A stretch of 64,000 bases of DNA from Frigoribacterium sp. PhB24 (GCF_003755185.1 NZ_RKIC01000013.1:124001-188000); one strand, 5' to 3'; shown: positions 38,143-46,111, counted from the first letter of the stretch. Notes: generated from the sequence alone by a model not told the origin. Program-made: numbers and translations.

Positions 38143-38852
38143 CGTCGGCCACCCGTCGAGTCGGGCCCGTCGAAGGGTTCGGGCGTCGAGGACTGGGGGA
38201 GCACGCGGAACACGATACGCGTACGACCGATCTGGATCACCGAATCGGGCTGCAGCGGCGCCTTCGTCAGCGGGTTGCCGTTGAGCTTGGAGCCGTTCGT
38301 CGAGCCGAGGTCGCGGACCTGGGCGCGGGATCCGTCCCACAGGATCTCGACGTGCTGACGGGACGTCCCCGTGTCTTGCACGGTGATGTCGGCGTCGCTG
38401 CCGCGGCCGATGATCGTACGGGCACCGCTGAGCTCGCGACGCTTGCCGTCGATCTCGACGAACGGCCTCCACTGCACCTCGCCGCGCAGGTTGCGAGAGT
38501 CGACGGTCATGATGCCGACGCTCAGCGAGTCGTCTTCTCGCAGACGGATGCCGAGCGGGCCGGCGAACTGGTACCCCTGGGCCGTGGCGTGACGTTGGGT
38601 GAGCTGGGTGAGCTCGTCGATCAGGGCCGGACCGATGCCCGACATCTTCTCGTAGTCGATGGGGGCGAGGCGCACCTGGAGCTCGTTGGGCACGAGGATG
38701 CGGTCACGCGAGACCACCGCCGCCTTGGTGTCGAGCTCGCGGCGCAGGGCGTTCGTGATCTCGAGTGGTTGCACGCCCGAACGGAACGTCTTGGCGAAGG
38801 CACCGTTGACGGCACGCTCCAACTCGCGTTCGAAATTGTCGAGCAGTCCCAT
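38139..38852 (-). CDS. fhaA: FHA-domain protein FhaA with DUF3662 domain
   Basis: Protein of 237 residues. N-terminal DUF3662 domain (GLLDNFERELERAVNGAFA ... PLEITNALRREL), a short linker and a C-terminal FHA domain (IGRGSDADITVQD, SRQHVEILW, STNGSKLNG). FhaA binds the MurJ pseudokinase in mycobacteria; here the MurJ in the window lacks that extension. The ATG at 38852 with GGAG upstream is chosen over an upstream start. First gene of the kinase operon. Confidence 0.94.
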   Translation of the reverse strand: MGLLDNFERELERAVNGAFAKTFRSGVQPLEITNALRRELDTKAAVVSRDRILVPNELQVRLAPIDYEKMSGIGPALIDELTQLTQRHATAQGYQFAGPLGIRLREDDSLSVGIMTVDSRNLRGEVQWRPFVEIDGKRRELSGARTIIGRGSDADITVQDTGTSRQHVEILWDGSRAQVRDLGSTNGSKLNGNPLTKAPLQPDSVIQIGRTRIVFRVLPQSSTPEPFDGPDSTGGRR

Positions 38853-38884
38853 GGGTCTCCAGGTTCGGGGTCTCTGGTCGCCCG

Positions 38885-38890
38885 ATCTTA
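38885..38890 (-). promoter_or_regulatory. Possible -10 element for the fhaA operon
   Basis: TAAGAT on the minus strand fits TANNNT and gives a leader of about 26 bases. The -35 is unclear. Confidence 0.4.
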
Positions 38891-38960
38891 GCCCGAACGA
38901 GTGAAAGGTACTCACCGGTGCTCTTTCGGGCGTCCGACGCGTGCTAAAGTCTACGAGTTC

Positions 38961-39044
38961 GCGCGAGTGGCGGAATTGGCAGACGCGCTGGCTTCAGGTG
39001 CCAGTGCTCGAAAGGGCGTGGGGGTTCAAGTCCCCCCTCGCGCA
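38961..39044 (+). tRNA. tRNA-Leu (CAG)
   Basis: 84-nt type II tRNA: acceptor GCGCGAG with CTCGCGC, D-arm GGCGGAATTGGCAGAC, anticodon CAG at 38995-38997 in the CTGGC/GCCAG stem, variable arm TGCTCGAAAGGGCG, T-arm GTTCAAGTC, discriminator A, no encoded CCA. Confidence 0.95.
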
Positions 39045-39148
39045 CGAACGTGAAGGCTCACCTCCGGGTGGGCCTTTTCACTTTCCCGGGCCCGCTTCCG
39101 GCCCGTTTCCGGGCCTGCTCAATTGCCTGTAGGTGCTTGGCTGGTGCG

Positions 39149-39748
39149 ATGAGCCAGCAGAGCGGTGTCGTGTTCGAGTTCGACGAGGTGCTCTTCGACG
39201 AGTTCCCGAAGGCCCCGTGGGTGCCGCGCAACCAGCGCATCGTCGTCGACTCCGACCGCCGCGTGGTGGGTCGCCGCGACGGCGTCGTGGCCAGCGTGAC
39301 CGACCTGCCCCCCGTGTATGCGCACGCCGACATCGGGCCGAGGATCAGCAGCATGCAGTCCTTCGTCACCGTCGGCGACTACGTCTCGTGGATCGTCCGG
39401 ACCGTCGAGGGCACGCGGTTCACCTCGTCCGCCGACGACCTCGACGAGGAGGCGCGGCTCGAGATCGCGAGGGACGCCACCCTCCACGGGTTCCTCGACG
39501 ACCTCGAGTGCATGGTCATCGCCGACCTGTCGGACATGCGATTCGGACAGGACCGCGAACTGACGCGCTGCCGTCTCGAGGTGACCCGCGCCTCCGGGGG
39601 GCCGGTCGCCTGGGCGCTCGTCGTCGCGGGCACGGGGCACCGGATCGAGTCGGACACGGTCGAGGCCGCGGAGTTCGTCGGCCGACAGCTCAACGACATC
39701 GCCATCGACGGTGACCCGCTCGCCCTCGAGGCCGTGCTGCCGCTCTGA
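39149..39748 (+). CDS. Uncharacterised protein next to the immunity array
   Basis: Protein of 199 residues with no signal peptide or membrane segment. Mixed alpha/beta composition, acidic, with WVPRNQRIVVDSDRRVVGRR near the N terminus. I do not recognise the family. The ATG at 39149 lacks a strong ribosome-binding site; GTG codons nearby could also serve. It is convergent with the immunity array, ending 32 bp from it, and follows tRNA-Leu, so it may belong to the accessory block inserted after the tRNA. Confidence 0.6.
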   Translation: MSQQSGVVFEFDEVLFDEFPKAPWVPRNQRIVVDSDRRVVGRRDGVVASVTDLPPVYAHADIGPRISSMQSFVTVGDYVSWIVRTVEGTRFTSSADDLDEEARLEIARDATLHGFLDDLECMVIADLSDMRFGQDRELTRCRLEVTRASGGPVAWALVVAGTGHRIESDTVEAAEFVGRQLNDIAIDGDPLALEAVLPL

Positions 39749-39780
39749 GGCGTCTCGGCCCGATCAGCCCGTGAGGCCGG

Positions 39781-40239
39781 TCACGGAGAGCCTCCGGCCG
39801 ATCGCGAGGCGATGACGGCGGCGAGCCAGCCAGGGATCGCCTCGGCGGGCCGTGGGTACGACTCGAGATCGTCGAGGTAGGCCTGGTCGTCGATCCAGGT
39901 GTGAGGAGCGCGGTGGTCGAAGTCGAACGAGGTGCCGAGCTTGCCGGCGGCGGTGACCCGAAAGCGGGCGCTGAACCACGTTCCGACGTCGGCTCGGTAC
40001 ATGAGCCGTCGGAGGTCGGAGGCGGCGGCGCCCGCCTCGTCCGTGTCGGGAGTGGACGACTCGTGACCGGCTTCGTCGAAGAAACCCACGGATGCCACCC
40101 GGACGCCTCCGACCTCGGAGAAGTCGAACTCTGCCCGGACGGAGCCTCGAGGCATCATGCGGTGGACGGCGAGACCCACCCGACGGAGGGCGTCACGCTC
40201 GGTCGGGACGCCGCCGCCGACGGTGTCGTGTTCGCTCAT
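39781..40239 (-). CDS. YezG-like (DUF600) immunity protein A
   Basis: Protein of 152 residues, the most divergent intact copy in the array. It has the shared layout: N-terminal helix (RDALRRVGLAVHRMMPRG), middle strands, GTWFSARFRVTAAGKLGTSF and C-terminal WLAAVIAS. YezG proteins neutralise type VII LXG toxins such as YeeF in Bacillus; here the family assignment is by pattern and context. The ATG overlaps the stop of copy B by four bases. Confidence 0.7.
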   Translation of the reverse strand: MSEHDTVGGGVPTERDALRRVGLAVHRMMPRGSVRAEFDFSEVGGVRVASVGFFDEAGHESSTPDTDEAGAAASDLRRLMYRADVGTWFSARFRVTAAGKLGTSFDFDHRAPHTWIDDQAYLDDLESYPRPAEAIPGWLAAVIASRSAGGSP

Positions 40240-40727
40240 CGCTCGGCCTCACCCCCACCGTCGGCTCGGCCGGCCAGGTCGTGGCGGGTCGGGGCGCCGG
40301 CGAGGATGGCAGCCAGCCAGTCGGGGGTGTTCTCGGGGGTGCGGGGGAATCGATCGAGGTCGGCCCTGTAGGCATCCGCGGAGAAGTGCCCCAACTCCGG
40401 CTCGTGGTCGTAGTCGTACGACGCGCTCATCTTGCCGACCGCCGTGACCGTGAACACCGCGGTGAACCAGGTCCCCGAACCGGGTCGGTGCATCGCCTTC
40501 CGGAGGTCGCGTGCCGCCCGGAAGGTCGTCTCGTCGGGCAGCGCGTAGTCCTCGCTCCCGTCTATGTGGAGCAGGACCGTCTCACCGGCCATGACGCCCC
40601 CAGCGATGCTGGTCTTCATGACGATCCGGTCGAAGCCGGTCGGGAGCAGGCCGTACAGCTGCCGGCCGATGTCTCGGAGGATCGTGCGCTCGGCTTCGAT
40701 GCCGGTCGTCGATGGGCCGTCGGACAT
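40236..40727 (-). CDS. YezG-like (DUF600) immunity protein B
   Basis: Protein of 163 residues. Conserved core: ILRDIGRQLYGLLPTGFDRI at the N terminus, then GTWFTAVFTVTAVGKMSASY and DYDHEPELGHF, ending FPRTPENTPDWLAAILAG. The GK-S-YDYD-E/D pattern is typical of YezG. The last 65 codons are almost identical in DNA to copy C, a recent duplication or conversion. It precedes copy A with a four-base overlap. Confidence 0.75.
   Translation of the reverse strand: MSDGPSTTGIEAERTILRDIGRQLYGLLPTGFDRIVMKTSIAGGVMAGETVLLHIDGSEDYALPDETTFRAARDLRKAMHRPGSGTWFTAVFTVTAVGKMSASYDYDHEPELGHFSADAYRADLDRFPRTPENTPDWLAAILAGAPTRHDLAGRADGGGEAER
40281..40476 (-). repeat. Direct repeat, copy 1 (3' half of immunity gene B)
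   Basis: 196 bp nearly identical to 40763-40964; I count one base change (ATCG for CCG context) plus a six-base insertion (GTAGTC) in the other copy. It marks recent duplication or gene conversion in the array. Confidence 0.85.
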
Positions 40728-40750
40728 GCGTGTACCTCTTCAGTCATCGA

Positions 40751-41171
40751 TCACGTGCGGTCGTGGCGGGTCGGGGCGCCGGCGAGGATGGCAGCCAGCC
40801 AGTCGGGGGTGTTCTCGGGGGTGCGGGGGAACCGATCGAGGTCGGCCCTGTAGGCATCCGCGGAGAAGTGCCCCAACTCCGGCTCGTGGTCGTAGTCGTA
40901 GTCGTACGACGCGCTCATCTTGCCGACCGCCGTGACCGTGAACACCGCGGTGAACCAGGTCCCCGCATCTCGTCGGTGCATGGCGTCGCGGAGGACTTCG
41001 GCCGGCGAGGACGCCGCCAGCCACGCTGACCTGCATCTCGACACGGTCATGTTCTGAGTTCAGAGTCGGATACAGCAGACGACCGATGGCGCGCAGCTGG
41101 ACGCGTTCGGCTTCGAGTCCTGTCGGCTGCCCGTCGGGAGAAACGGAGCGGCTCTCGTCAGCGCTGGTCAT
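40751..41171 (-). pseudogene. Broken YezG-like immunity gene C
   Basis: The N-terminal half is read from ATG 41171 (TSADESRSVSPDGQPTG ... VAGGVLAG) and the C-terminal half in a different frame (LRDAMHRRDAGTWFTAVF to the stop at 40751). Compared with copy B about 25 codons (ETVLLHIDGSEDYALPDETT region) are missing at the junction near 41000, and the net length is out of frame. The C-terminal half is nearly identical to B and carries an extra DY repeat (YDYDYD). Confidence 0.8.
40763..40964 (-). repeat. Direct repeat, copy 2 (3' half of pseudogene C)
   Basis: 202 bp, partner of 40281-40476, with a six-base duplication (GTAGTC) and one substitution. Confidence 0.85.
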
Positions 41172-41181
41172 CGTGTCGTCA

Positions 41182-41697
41182 TCACGGGACGAGGGGACCG
41201 TCGTCACGGCCGACGCGGTCATGTCGGGTGGGCGCACCCGCGAGGATCGCGGCGAGCCACCCGGGAGTGTTCTCGGCCGTCCGGGGAAAATCCTCGAAGT
41301 CGGCACGATGTTCCTCGGCGCCGAAGTGGCCTAGTTCGGGTTCGTTGTCGTAGTCGTACCGCGCGCTGAGTTTCCCGGCAGTCGTGACGGTGAAGACAGC
41401 GGTGAACCATGTTCCCGCCCCTGCCTTGTACATCAGGTGCCTCAGCCGACGAGCCGCTTCGAACGTGCGTCGCGAGGGAGCAGCCGACTCCTGGGTGCCG
41501 TCAGCAGCCGACATCAGCGTCTCGCCGGCCATCACACCTCGAGCCATGCTGGTCGTCATGACGATCCGATCGAGGCCGGACGGGAGCAGCCCGTACAGCT
41601 GTCCGCCGATCTCTTGCAGGATCGCGCGCTCGGCCTCGACGCCCGTCATCAGCTGGTCGTCTGCCGAAGCAGAGCGGCTCTCCTCAGCGCCCGTCAT
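41182..41697 (-). CDS. YezG-like (DUF600) immunity protein D
   Basis: Protein of 171 residues with the conserved core (ILQEIGGQLYGLLPSGLDRI, GTWFTAVFTVTTAGKLSARY, DYDNEPELGHFGAEEH, FPRTAENTPGWLAAILAG). Its N-terminal tail (TGAEESRSASADDQ) resembles the tail of pseudogene C, showing C and D are sister copies. The ATG at 41697 overlaps the end of copy E by 14 bases; the upstream-open frame is antiparallel shadow of copy E. Confidence 0.72.
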   Translation of the reverse strand: MTGAEESRSASADDQLMTGVEAERAILQEIGGQLYGLLPSGLDRIVMTTSMARGVMAGETLMSAADGTQESAAPSRRTFEAARRLRHLMYKAGAGTWFTAVFTVTTAGKLSARYDYDNEPELGHFGAEEHRADFEDFPRTAENTPGWLAAILAGAPTRHDRVGRDDGPLVP

Positions 41698-42166
41698 CGT
41701 GTCCGAGGCGAACGAGGTCGTGGCGGGTCGGGGCGCCGGCGAGGACGGCGGCAAGCCAATCCGGGGTGTTCTCGGGGGTGCGGGGGAATTCGTCGAAGTC
41801 GGCTCGGTAGGCCTCGGCGCCGAACTGGCCCAACTCGGGCTCGGCGTCATGGTCGAATCGTGTGCGGAGGTTCCCTTCGGCCGTGACCGCGAACCAGGCG
41901 GTGAACCATGTTCCTGCCCCCGGCCTGTACATGGCCTCTCTGAGTTCACGGGCACGGAGGGTGGAGTCCCTCTTGCCCATGACGGAGTCGCACGTTCCGT
42001 CCGGGCGGCAGAGTCGCTTCCTCCCGGTGGAGACACCACCGACGATGCTGATCTCGGCCTCGATGCGATCGAAGCCCGCGGCGATCTCGCCATGGAGCGC
42101 CAGACCGACCTCTCTCAGCGCAGAGCGCTCGTGCTCGAGCTCGGGTGGGTTCTCATGTCCTGTCAT
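41684..42166 (-). CDS. YezG-like (DUF600) immunity protein E
   Basis: Protein of 160 residues with ALREVGLALHGEIAAGFDRI, GTWFTAWFAVTAEGNLRTRF and FPRTPENTPDWLAAVLAG. The strand after the invariant GTWF is less hydrophobic (GNLRTRFDHDAEPE), so it is a diverged but intact copy. Its ATG overlaps the F remnant by four bases. Confidence 0.72.
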   Translation of the reverse strand: MTGHENPPELEHERSALREVGLALHGEIAAGFDRIEAEISIVGGVSTGRKRLCRPDGTCDSVMGKRDSTLRARELREAMYRPGAGTWFTAWFAVTAEGNLRTRFDHDAEPELGQFGAEAYRADFDEFPRTPENTPDWLAAVLAGAPTRHDLVRLGHDDGR

Positions 42167-42522
42167 GACTCGGGTTCTTCCTTCGGCTCATGTGTGCCAC
42201 CCTGGCGTCGAGGTCGTGGCGGGTCGGTGCACCGGCGAGGATGGCGGCCAGCCAGTCGGGGGTGTTCTCGGGGGTGCGGGGGAACTCGTCGAAGTTTGCT
42301 CATGACCCTCCGGAGATCGCGGGCCGCCTGGAAGACGCCACGACCGGACGAGAGAGAGGTCGAGCTGCCGTCGGCAGCAGGCAACTCGATCGTGCCGGCT
42401 GTCACTCCGCCGACCACGCTGATCCGGGCGATCACTCGATCGTGGTCGCGCGGGATGACGGCATGTAGTGCTTTGCCGAGGATGCGAAGTGCGTCCCTCA
42501 TGACGGGGGACCGGCCAGCCAA
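42163..42522 (-). pseudogene. Truncated YezG-like immunity gene F
   Basis: A 119-codon frame whose N-terminal part matches the family (LRILGKALHAVIPRDHDRV, VGGVTAGTIELPAADG, RAARDLRR variant) but after VMSK continues out of frame (LRRVPPHPREHPRLAG), where the family has FDEFPRTPENTPDWLAG. Compared with E, 125 bp are missing around 42295, giving a frameshift. The last-frame sequence is therefore scrambled. First copy after the toxin's immunity gene. Confidence 0.8.
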
Positions 42523-42608
42523 CCCTCTGCTAGATGCAGCCTCGGGGTTTCGTCACGCACTGTCGGGGCCGGGTCGGCAGGAGAAGGTACCGAGATGGCC
42601 GTCCGCAC

Positions 42609-43154
42609 TCACGACAAGGGACCAGCAACTGAGGATATGAGGAGGAGATGTTCCCTCATGCCTACGAGCTGGAGAGAATCGGCTGCCGGCCGTCCCCCCA
42701 GGGCGAGGATGGGCGTGAAGCCGAAGCATTCCTCCGGGCCGGGAACGCCGAGACGAGCTCGAGCCTCCGGCCACGGAGCCCAGTCGAAATAGTCGGGGTC
42801 GTTCAGGAAGGACTCGTACGCGGCGATGACTTTCAGGGTCGCCATCGATTTCGTGAGGATGCGAGACGTGCCCTTGCGGAATTCGAGGAGGTGCAGTCGC
42901 CCGTCCAGCCAGACGAAGAGGTCACCGAGCGCCGAAGAGAACAACGGAACGCCTTGCGTGAACCTGGGAGCGACCTCTGCGAGCACATCCAGCCATCGGG
43001 CCGGGTCGACGATCCGCAAGTAACCGTCTGCGGTGTCACCCAGGCCGTGGTCCCGCCAGAGCGCCGTCATCTCAGGAGGTACTTGTTCGGTGAACGTCTC
43101 GAGACTCGACGGCGGAATCTGCGGTCCTGAGACGAAGACGGCTTCTTTGGCCAT
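42609..43154 (-). CDS. Tdi-type immunity protein, GAD-like and DUF1851 domains
   Basis: Protein of 181 residues. The N-terminal part resembles GAD-like domains (VPPEMTALWRDHGLGDTADG, LRIVDPARW) and the C-terminal part DUF1851 (ECFGFTPILALGG ... LQLVGMREHLLLI). In Agrobacterium the type VI DNase toxin Tde1 (Ntox15) is neutralised by a protein of this build (Tdi1). It starts four bases after the toxin stop with AGGAGG just upstream, so I infer it is the cognate antitoxin. ATG 43154 fits the conserved start. Confidence 0.75.
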   Translation of the reverse strand: MAKEAVFVSGPQIPPSSLETFTEQVPPEMTALWRDHGLGDTADGYLRIVDPARWLDVLAEVAPRFTQGVPLFSSALGDLFVWLDGRLHLLEFRKGTSRILTKSMATLKVIAAYESFLNDPDYFDWAPWPEARARLGVPGPEECFGFTPILALGGRPAADSLQLVGMREHLLLISSVAGPLS

Positions 43155-43158
43155 GGGG

Positions 43159-45369
43159 TCATCCTCCTGTGGTCGAGGTGAGTCGGACGTTGAGTCGTGT
43201 GCGGTACCACTCCGACTCCGGGATCGAGCCGGCCAGGGACCGGACGTAGTCATCCAACGCCGCCACCCGTGTCCGCCATTGACTGCCCAGCGACTTGTTC
43301 ACGCCTGCGTGCCCGAGTCCGGTCACGTTGTCGGGCCGCCCGCCGGAGATCATATCGGGGGAGTGCAGCGCGTTCTGGCCCTTGAGCCACGTGCCGACAT
43401 CGAGACGAGCCTGTTCCGGGTCGACCCCGTCCAAGATCAGCTCGGTCAGACGATCTGACGCTGCGTCCTCACGCGCCGCCTGTTGCGCAGGCGAATGCGG
43501 GCGAGACGTCGACTCGTAGGCAGCGCGGTTGTCGAGGTATTCGCCGACGGTCAGGTCGTTGAGGCCTCGTTGTTGAAGATCGAGCTGTCGACGGAACTCA
43601 CCGAGATCGTGACCGACGTTCGGCGTGAAGTCGATCTGTGTGACTTCCGACGCCTGAGGCAGGACCAGCTCGTGCCCGGCCCCGAGCTGACCGTTCGCGC
43701 CGTCGAGCCCCTCCTCGTGCATCGGAGGCACCCCCTCGTCGCTCGACGCATGACCTCGTCCGTCGTGCGGATCCAGACGGTCGTCCGGCTGAGAGCCGGA
43801 GGCACCTGTTTCGGCATCGCTGTGGGCTCCGCCGCCGTCGCCACGTTCGAGCAGCGTCGTGCCGCCTGATCCGGGGTCGGCGGCGCGGGCGGCACCGGCG
43901 GCCGGGTCGGGGCCGGTGCCACCACCCGCGTGGGCGGACGCGTCGGCGTGCGTCGGGGACGCGGCCCGCGCCTCCTCGGCTGCTCGACCGAGGTCGCCGT
44001 ATTCGGCGAAGTCCTCGAGCTTGGACAGCGAGCCGAAGTCGACCGTCTCGCCCGCCTTCAGGGCGCCGGTGAGACCGGAGAACTCGACGTCGGTCATGCG
44101 CTCGAGGGCGGCCATCGTGTCGGTCAGACCGTCGAGGTCGTCGAGCTTCGACAGGCCGCTGCCGTGCTCGCCGAACGCGGCGACGAGATCGTCGACCCGC
44201 GACAGGCCCTTCGGCAGGTGCGACGCGTCCTCCGCCACCTCGGCCAGCCGGCCGGTGAGCGTCGCTGCCCGAGCCGCGCCCGACCCGACCTTGAGGCCCG
44301 CTCCGACCTGGCCCGCGCCCGGGATGAAGAACGACGCGACGTTCGCCACCGCGAAGGTGCCGGCCGCGACCGGGTCCTCCTCCCACTGCTCGGGTGTGCC
44401 GACGATGCCGCCGACCATGCCGTCCATCGTCTGCTTGTAGTTGTCGCGCAGGCCGCGCAGCGACTCGGGCACGGCCGAGTCGGGCAGGTTCGCCAGGGCG
44501 GGCGCCACCGGGAAGGCCACCGTGATGGCGAGGGCGCCGAGACCCGTCAGCATGCCCGTCCAGGCCTCGCCGGCGAACGACCAGTCGTGCGTCCAGCCGT
44601 TCGCGGCGTCGAAGCCGACGAGTGACACGGTGCCCTCGACGAAGCTGGTGCCGAACTCGACGAGTCCGTCGCCGACCGACTCCTGGCACGACCGCTCGCC
44701 CTTGCCCTGAGCACCCCACGGGTTGTCCTCGGCGAGGTCGAGCTGCTCACCCGTGACGGCGGTCTGCGGAGCCACGCAGAGGTCGTCGCGGAGGGCGTTG
44801 ACGCCGTTCTCGAACTCGACCCGTGCCGCGTCGATCTTGGCGATCTCGGCGTTGTACTGCGCCTGCAGCTCGTTGTTGCGCTCGACCGACGGCGTGTGCT
44901 CGTTCCACGGGATGGTCGACTCGCCCTGGCCCTCGAGCACGATCGGGACCCCGCCGTTCATCTGGCTGGCCTGGAAGAGGGGGTTGTCGGGGTCGTAGAA
45001 GTCGAGCGTGACACCGCCGGCGACCGAGGCGCGGAAGGCGTTCGCCTCGGTGACCAGCTCTTTGATGCGCGCCACGGGTGCCGTGACCGCGCCCGCCAAC
45101 GTGTCGAGCAGGTCGGCCACCGTCGCGAGCTTTCCCGCGACTGCCTCGGCGTCGACGCGCACCGGGTCCATCGAGGAGAACAGCTGCGGCCCTTCGGGGG
45201 CGGTGTACGACGCGGACAGGCCCGACCAGTCGGTCATCACGGCCTCGGCGTTCGTCGTGACCGCGGTCGACGTGCTCTTGTAGCTCGCCGCCGCCGACGC
45301 GATCGACTCGGGCACGATGTCGAGACCGTAGAACTCGGAGGGTTGGGTCAGCGATCCCTTCGTGGCCAT
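43159..45369 (-). CDS. Type VII-secreted effector with C-terminal Ntox15-like nuclease domain
   Basis: Protein of 736 residues. Residues 1-110 form a WXG100-like helical module (WSG at 48-50, RIKELVTEANAFRASV). Residues 150-310 resemble putative T7SS secretion segments with two hydrophobic stretches, then an Ala/Asp/Gly/His-rich linker (about 480-560). The last 70 residues carry HSPD (669-672), MISGGRPDNVTGLGHAGVN and KSLGSQWR, matching the HxxD-type Ntox15 nuclease core (NALHxPDMIxGG ... NxSxGSQW). Ntox15 toxins are DNases. The start overlaps the preceding gene by one base. Immunity gene follows. Confidence 0.78.
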   Translation of the reverse strand: MATKGSLTQPSEFYGLDIVPESIASAAASYKSTSTAVTTNAEAVMTDWSGLSASYTAPEGPQLFSSMDPVRVDAEAVAGKLATVADLLDTLAGAVTAPVARIKELVTEANAFRASVAGGVTLDFYDPDNPLFQASQMNGGVPIVLEGQGESTIPWNEHTPSVERNNELQAQYNAEIAKIDAARVEFENGVNALRDDLCVAPQTAVTGEQLDLAEDNPWGAQGKGERSCQESVGDGLVEFGTSFVEGTVSLVGFDAANGWTHDWSFAGEAWTGMLTGLGALAITVAFPVAPALANLPDSAVPESLRGLRDNYKQTMDGMVGGIVGTPEQWEEDPVAAGTFAVANVASFFIPGAGQVGAGLKVGSGAARAATLTGRLAEVAEDASHLPKGLSRVDDLVAAFGEHGSGLSKLDDLDGLTDTMAALERMTDVEFSGLTGALKAGETVDFGSLSKLEDFAEYGDLGRAAEEARAASPTHADASAHAGGGTGPDPAAGAARAADPGSGGTTLLERGDGGGAHSDAETGASGSQPDDRLDPHDGRGHASSDEGVPPMHEEGLDGANGQLGAGHELVLPQASEVTQIDFTPNVGHDLGEFRRQLDLQQRGLNDLTVGEYLDNRAAYESTSRPHSPAQQAAREDAASDRLTELILDGVDPEQARLDVGTWLKGQNALHSPDMISGGRPDNVTGLGHAGVNKSLGSQWRTRVAALDDYVRSLAGSIPESEWYRTRLNVRLTSTTGG

Positions 45370-45725
45370 CAGCGGGCCCCCTCGACGAAGCTGAGGTCGC
45401 CCGACTCGGCGGCCTGGACGGCGGCGGACTGCGTCTGCGCGGCCATCTCCTCGTCGCCGTTCACGTAGGCCAGGGTCGCGTCACCGGCCCCGGTCGCGCA
45501 GGCGAGGATGCGTGCGTTGATGCCCTGCACGCGCGACGCCTCGGACGAGATCAGGTCGACGACGGCCACCGCCGACGACACGAGGATGTCGCTGCCCACG
45601 CCGGCGTTCAGCTCGCCCTGGGCGGTCTCGACGCCGGTGAAGGTCGCCGCGAAGGTCTCGGCCGAGGCCTGCACCTTGGTCAGCACGGTGACCACGCCGT
45701 CGGTCTGGATGCTCCACGAACTCAT
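45369..45725 (-). CDS. Small WXG100-like protein upstream of the effector (DUF6507-like)
   Basis: Protein of 118 residues, mainly helical, starting MSSWSIQTDGVVTVLTKVQA with a Gly-rich centre (NAGVGSDILVSSAV) and an acidic C terminus. The size and position resemble WXG100-type partner or chaperone proteins that accompany ESX effectors. The DUF6507 label is a memory-based guess. It overlaps the upstream gene by four bases (ATGA) and the effector by one. Confidence 0.6.
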   Translation of the reverse strand: MSSWSIQTDGVVTVLTKVQASAETFAATFTGVETAQGELNAGVGSDILVSSAVAVVDLISSEASRVQGINARILACATGAGDATLAYVNGDEEMAAQTQSAAVQAAESGDLSFVEGAR

Positions 45726-46111
45726 CGGTCGTCTCCTGTCGTCACGAGGGTGCCCTGCACGTCGTCGGCCAGACGCCGGGCGAGCTCCTGGGTGAGCGGC
45801 CCGTCGAAGGGGCCGTAGGCCTCGGTCCACCAGCGGTCGGTGGTGGGACCGTCGGTCGGTCGGTCCGTGGGGTGGTCGGAGGGCGCCGGGGCGGTGACCG
45901 GCAGGCCGAGGCCGCGCCGCGCCTCCCGGGGGTCCTCGAGCTGCGTGCTGCGCAGCACCGCGAGCACCAGTCCTTCGGCCGACGCGATCTGGATGCCGCC
46001 GCCCTGCCAGAGGCGCCCCGCACCGAGCGCCCCGTCGACCGCCGCGGCCGCGCTGACGACCTCGACGGCCGTCACGGGCTCGGCCGAGAGGATCACGAAC
46101 TCACGGGGCAC
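45722..46111 (-). CDS. Uncharacterised T7SS-associated protein
   Basis: Protein of 129 residues starting at GTG 46111 (MPREFVILSAEPVTAVEVVS), overlapping the DUF6177-like stop by 11 bases. The first 70 residues look like a small alpha/beta domain; a Pro/Thr/Asp-rich tract follows (DHPTDRPTDGPTTDR), then a short helical end. No motif is recognised. Tight coupling on both sides places it in the ESX operon. Confidence 0.55.
   Translation of the reverse strand: MPREFVILSAEPVTAVEVVSAAAAVDGALGAGRLWQGGGIQIASAEGLVLAVLRSTQLEDPREARRGLGLPVTAPAPSDHPTDRPTDGPTTDRWWTEAYGPFDGPLTQELARRLADDVQGTLVTTGDDR

Noticed and set aside
40281..42300. Repeats in the immunity region considered as a CRISPR array
   Set aside because: The repeats are about 200 bp and protein-coding in a shared frame, without short repeats and uniform spacers.
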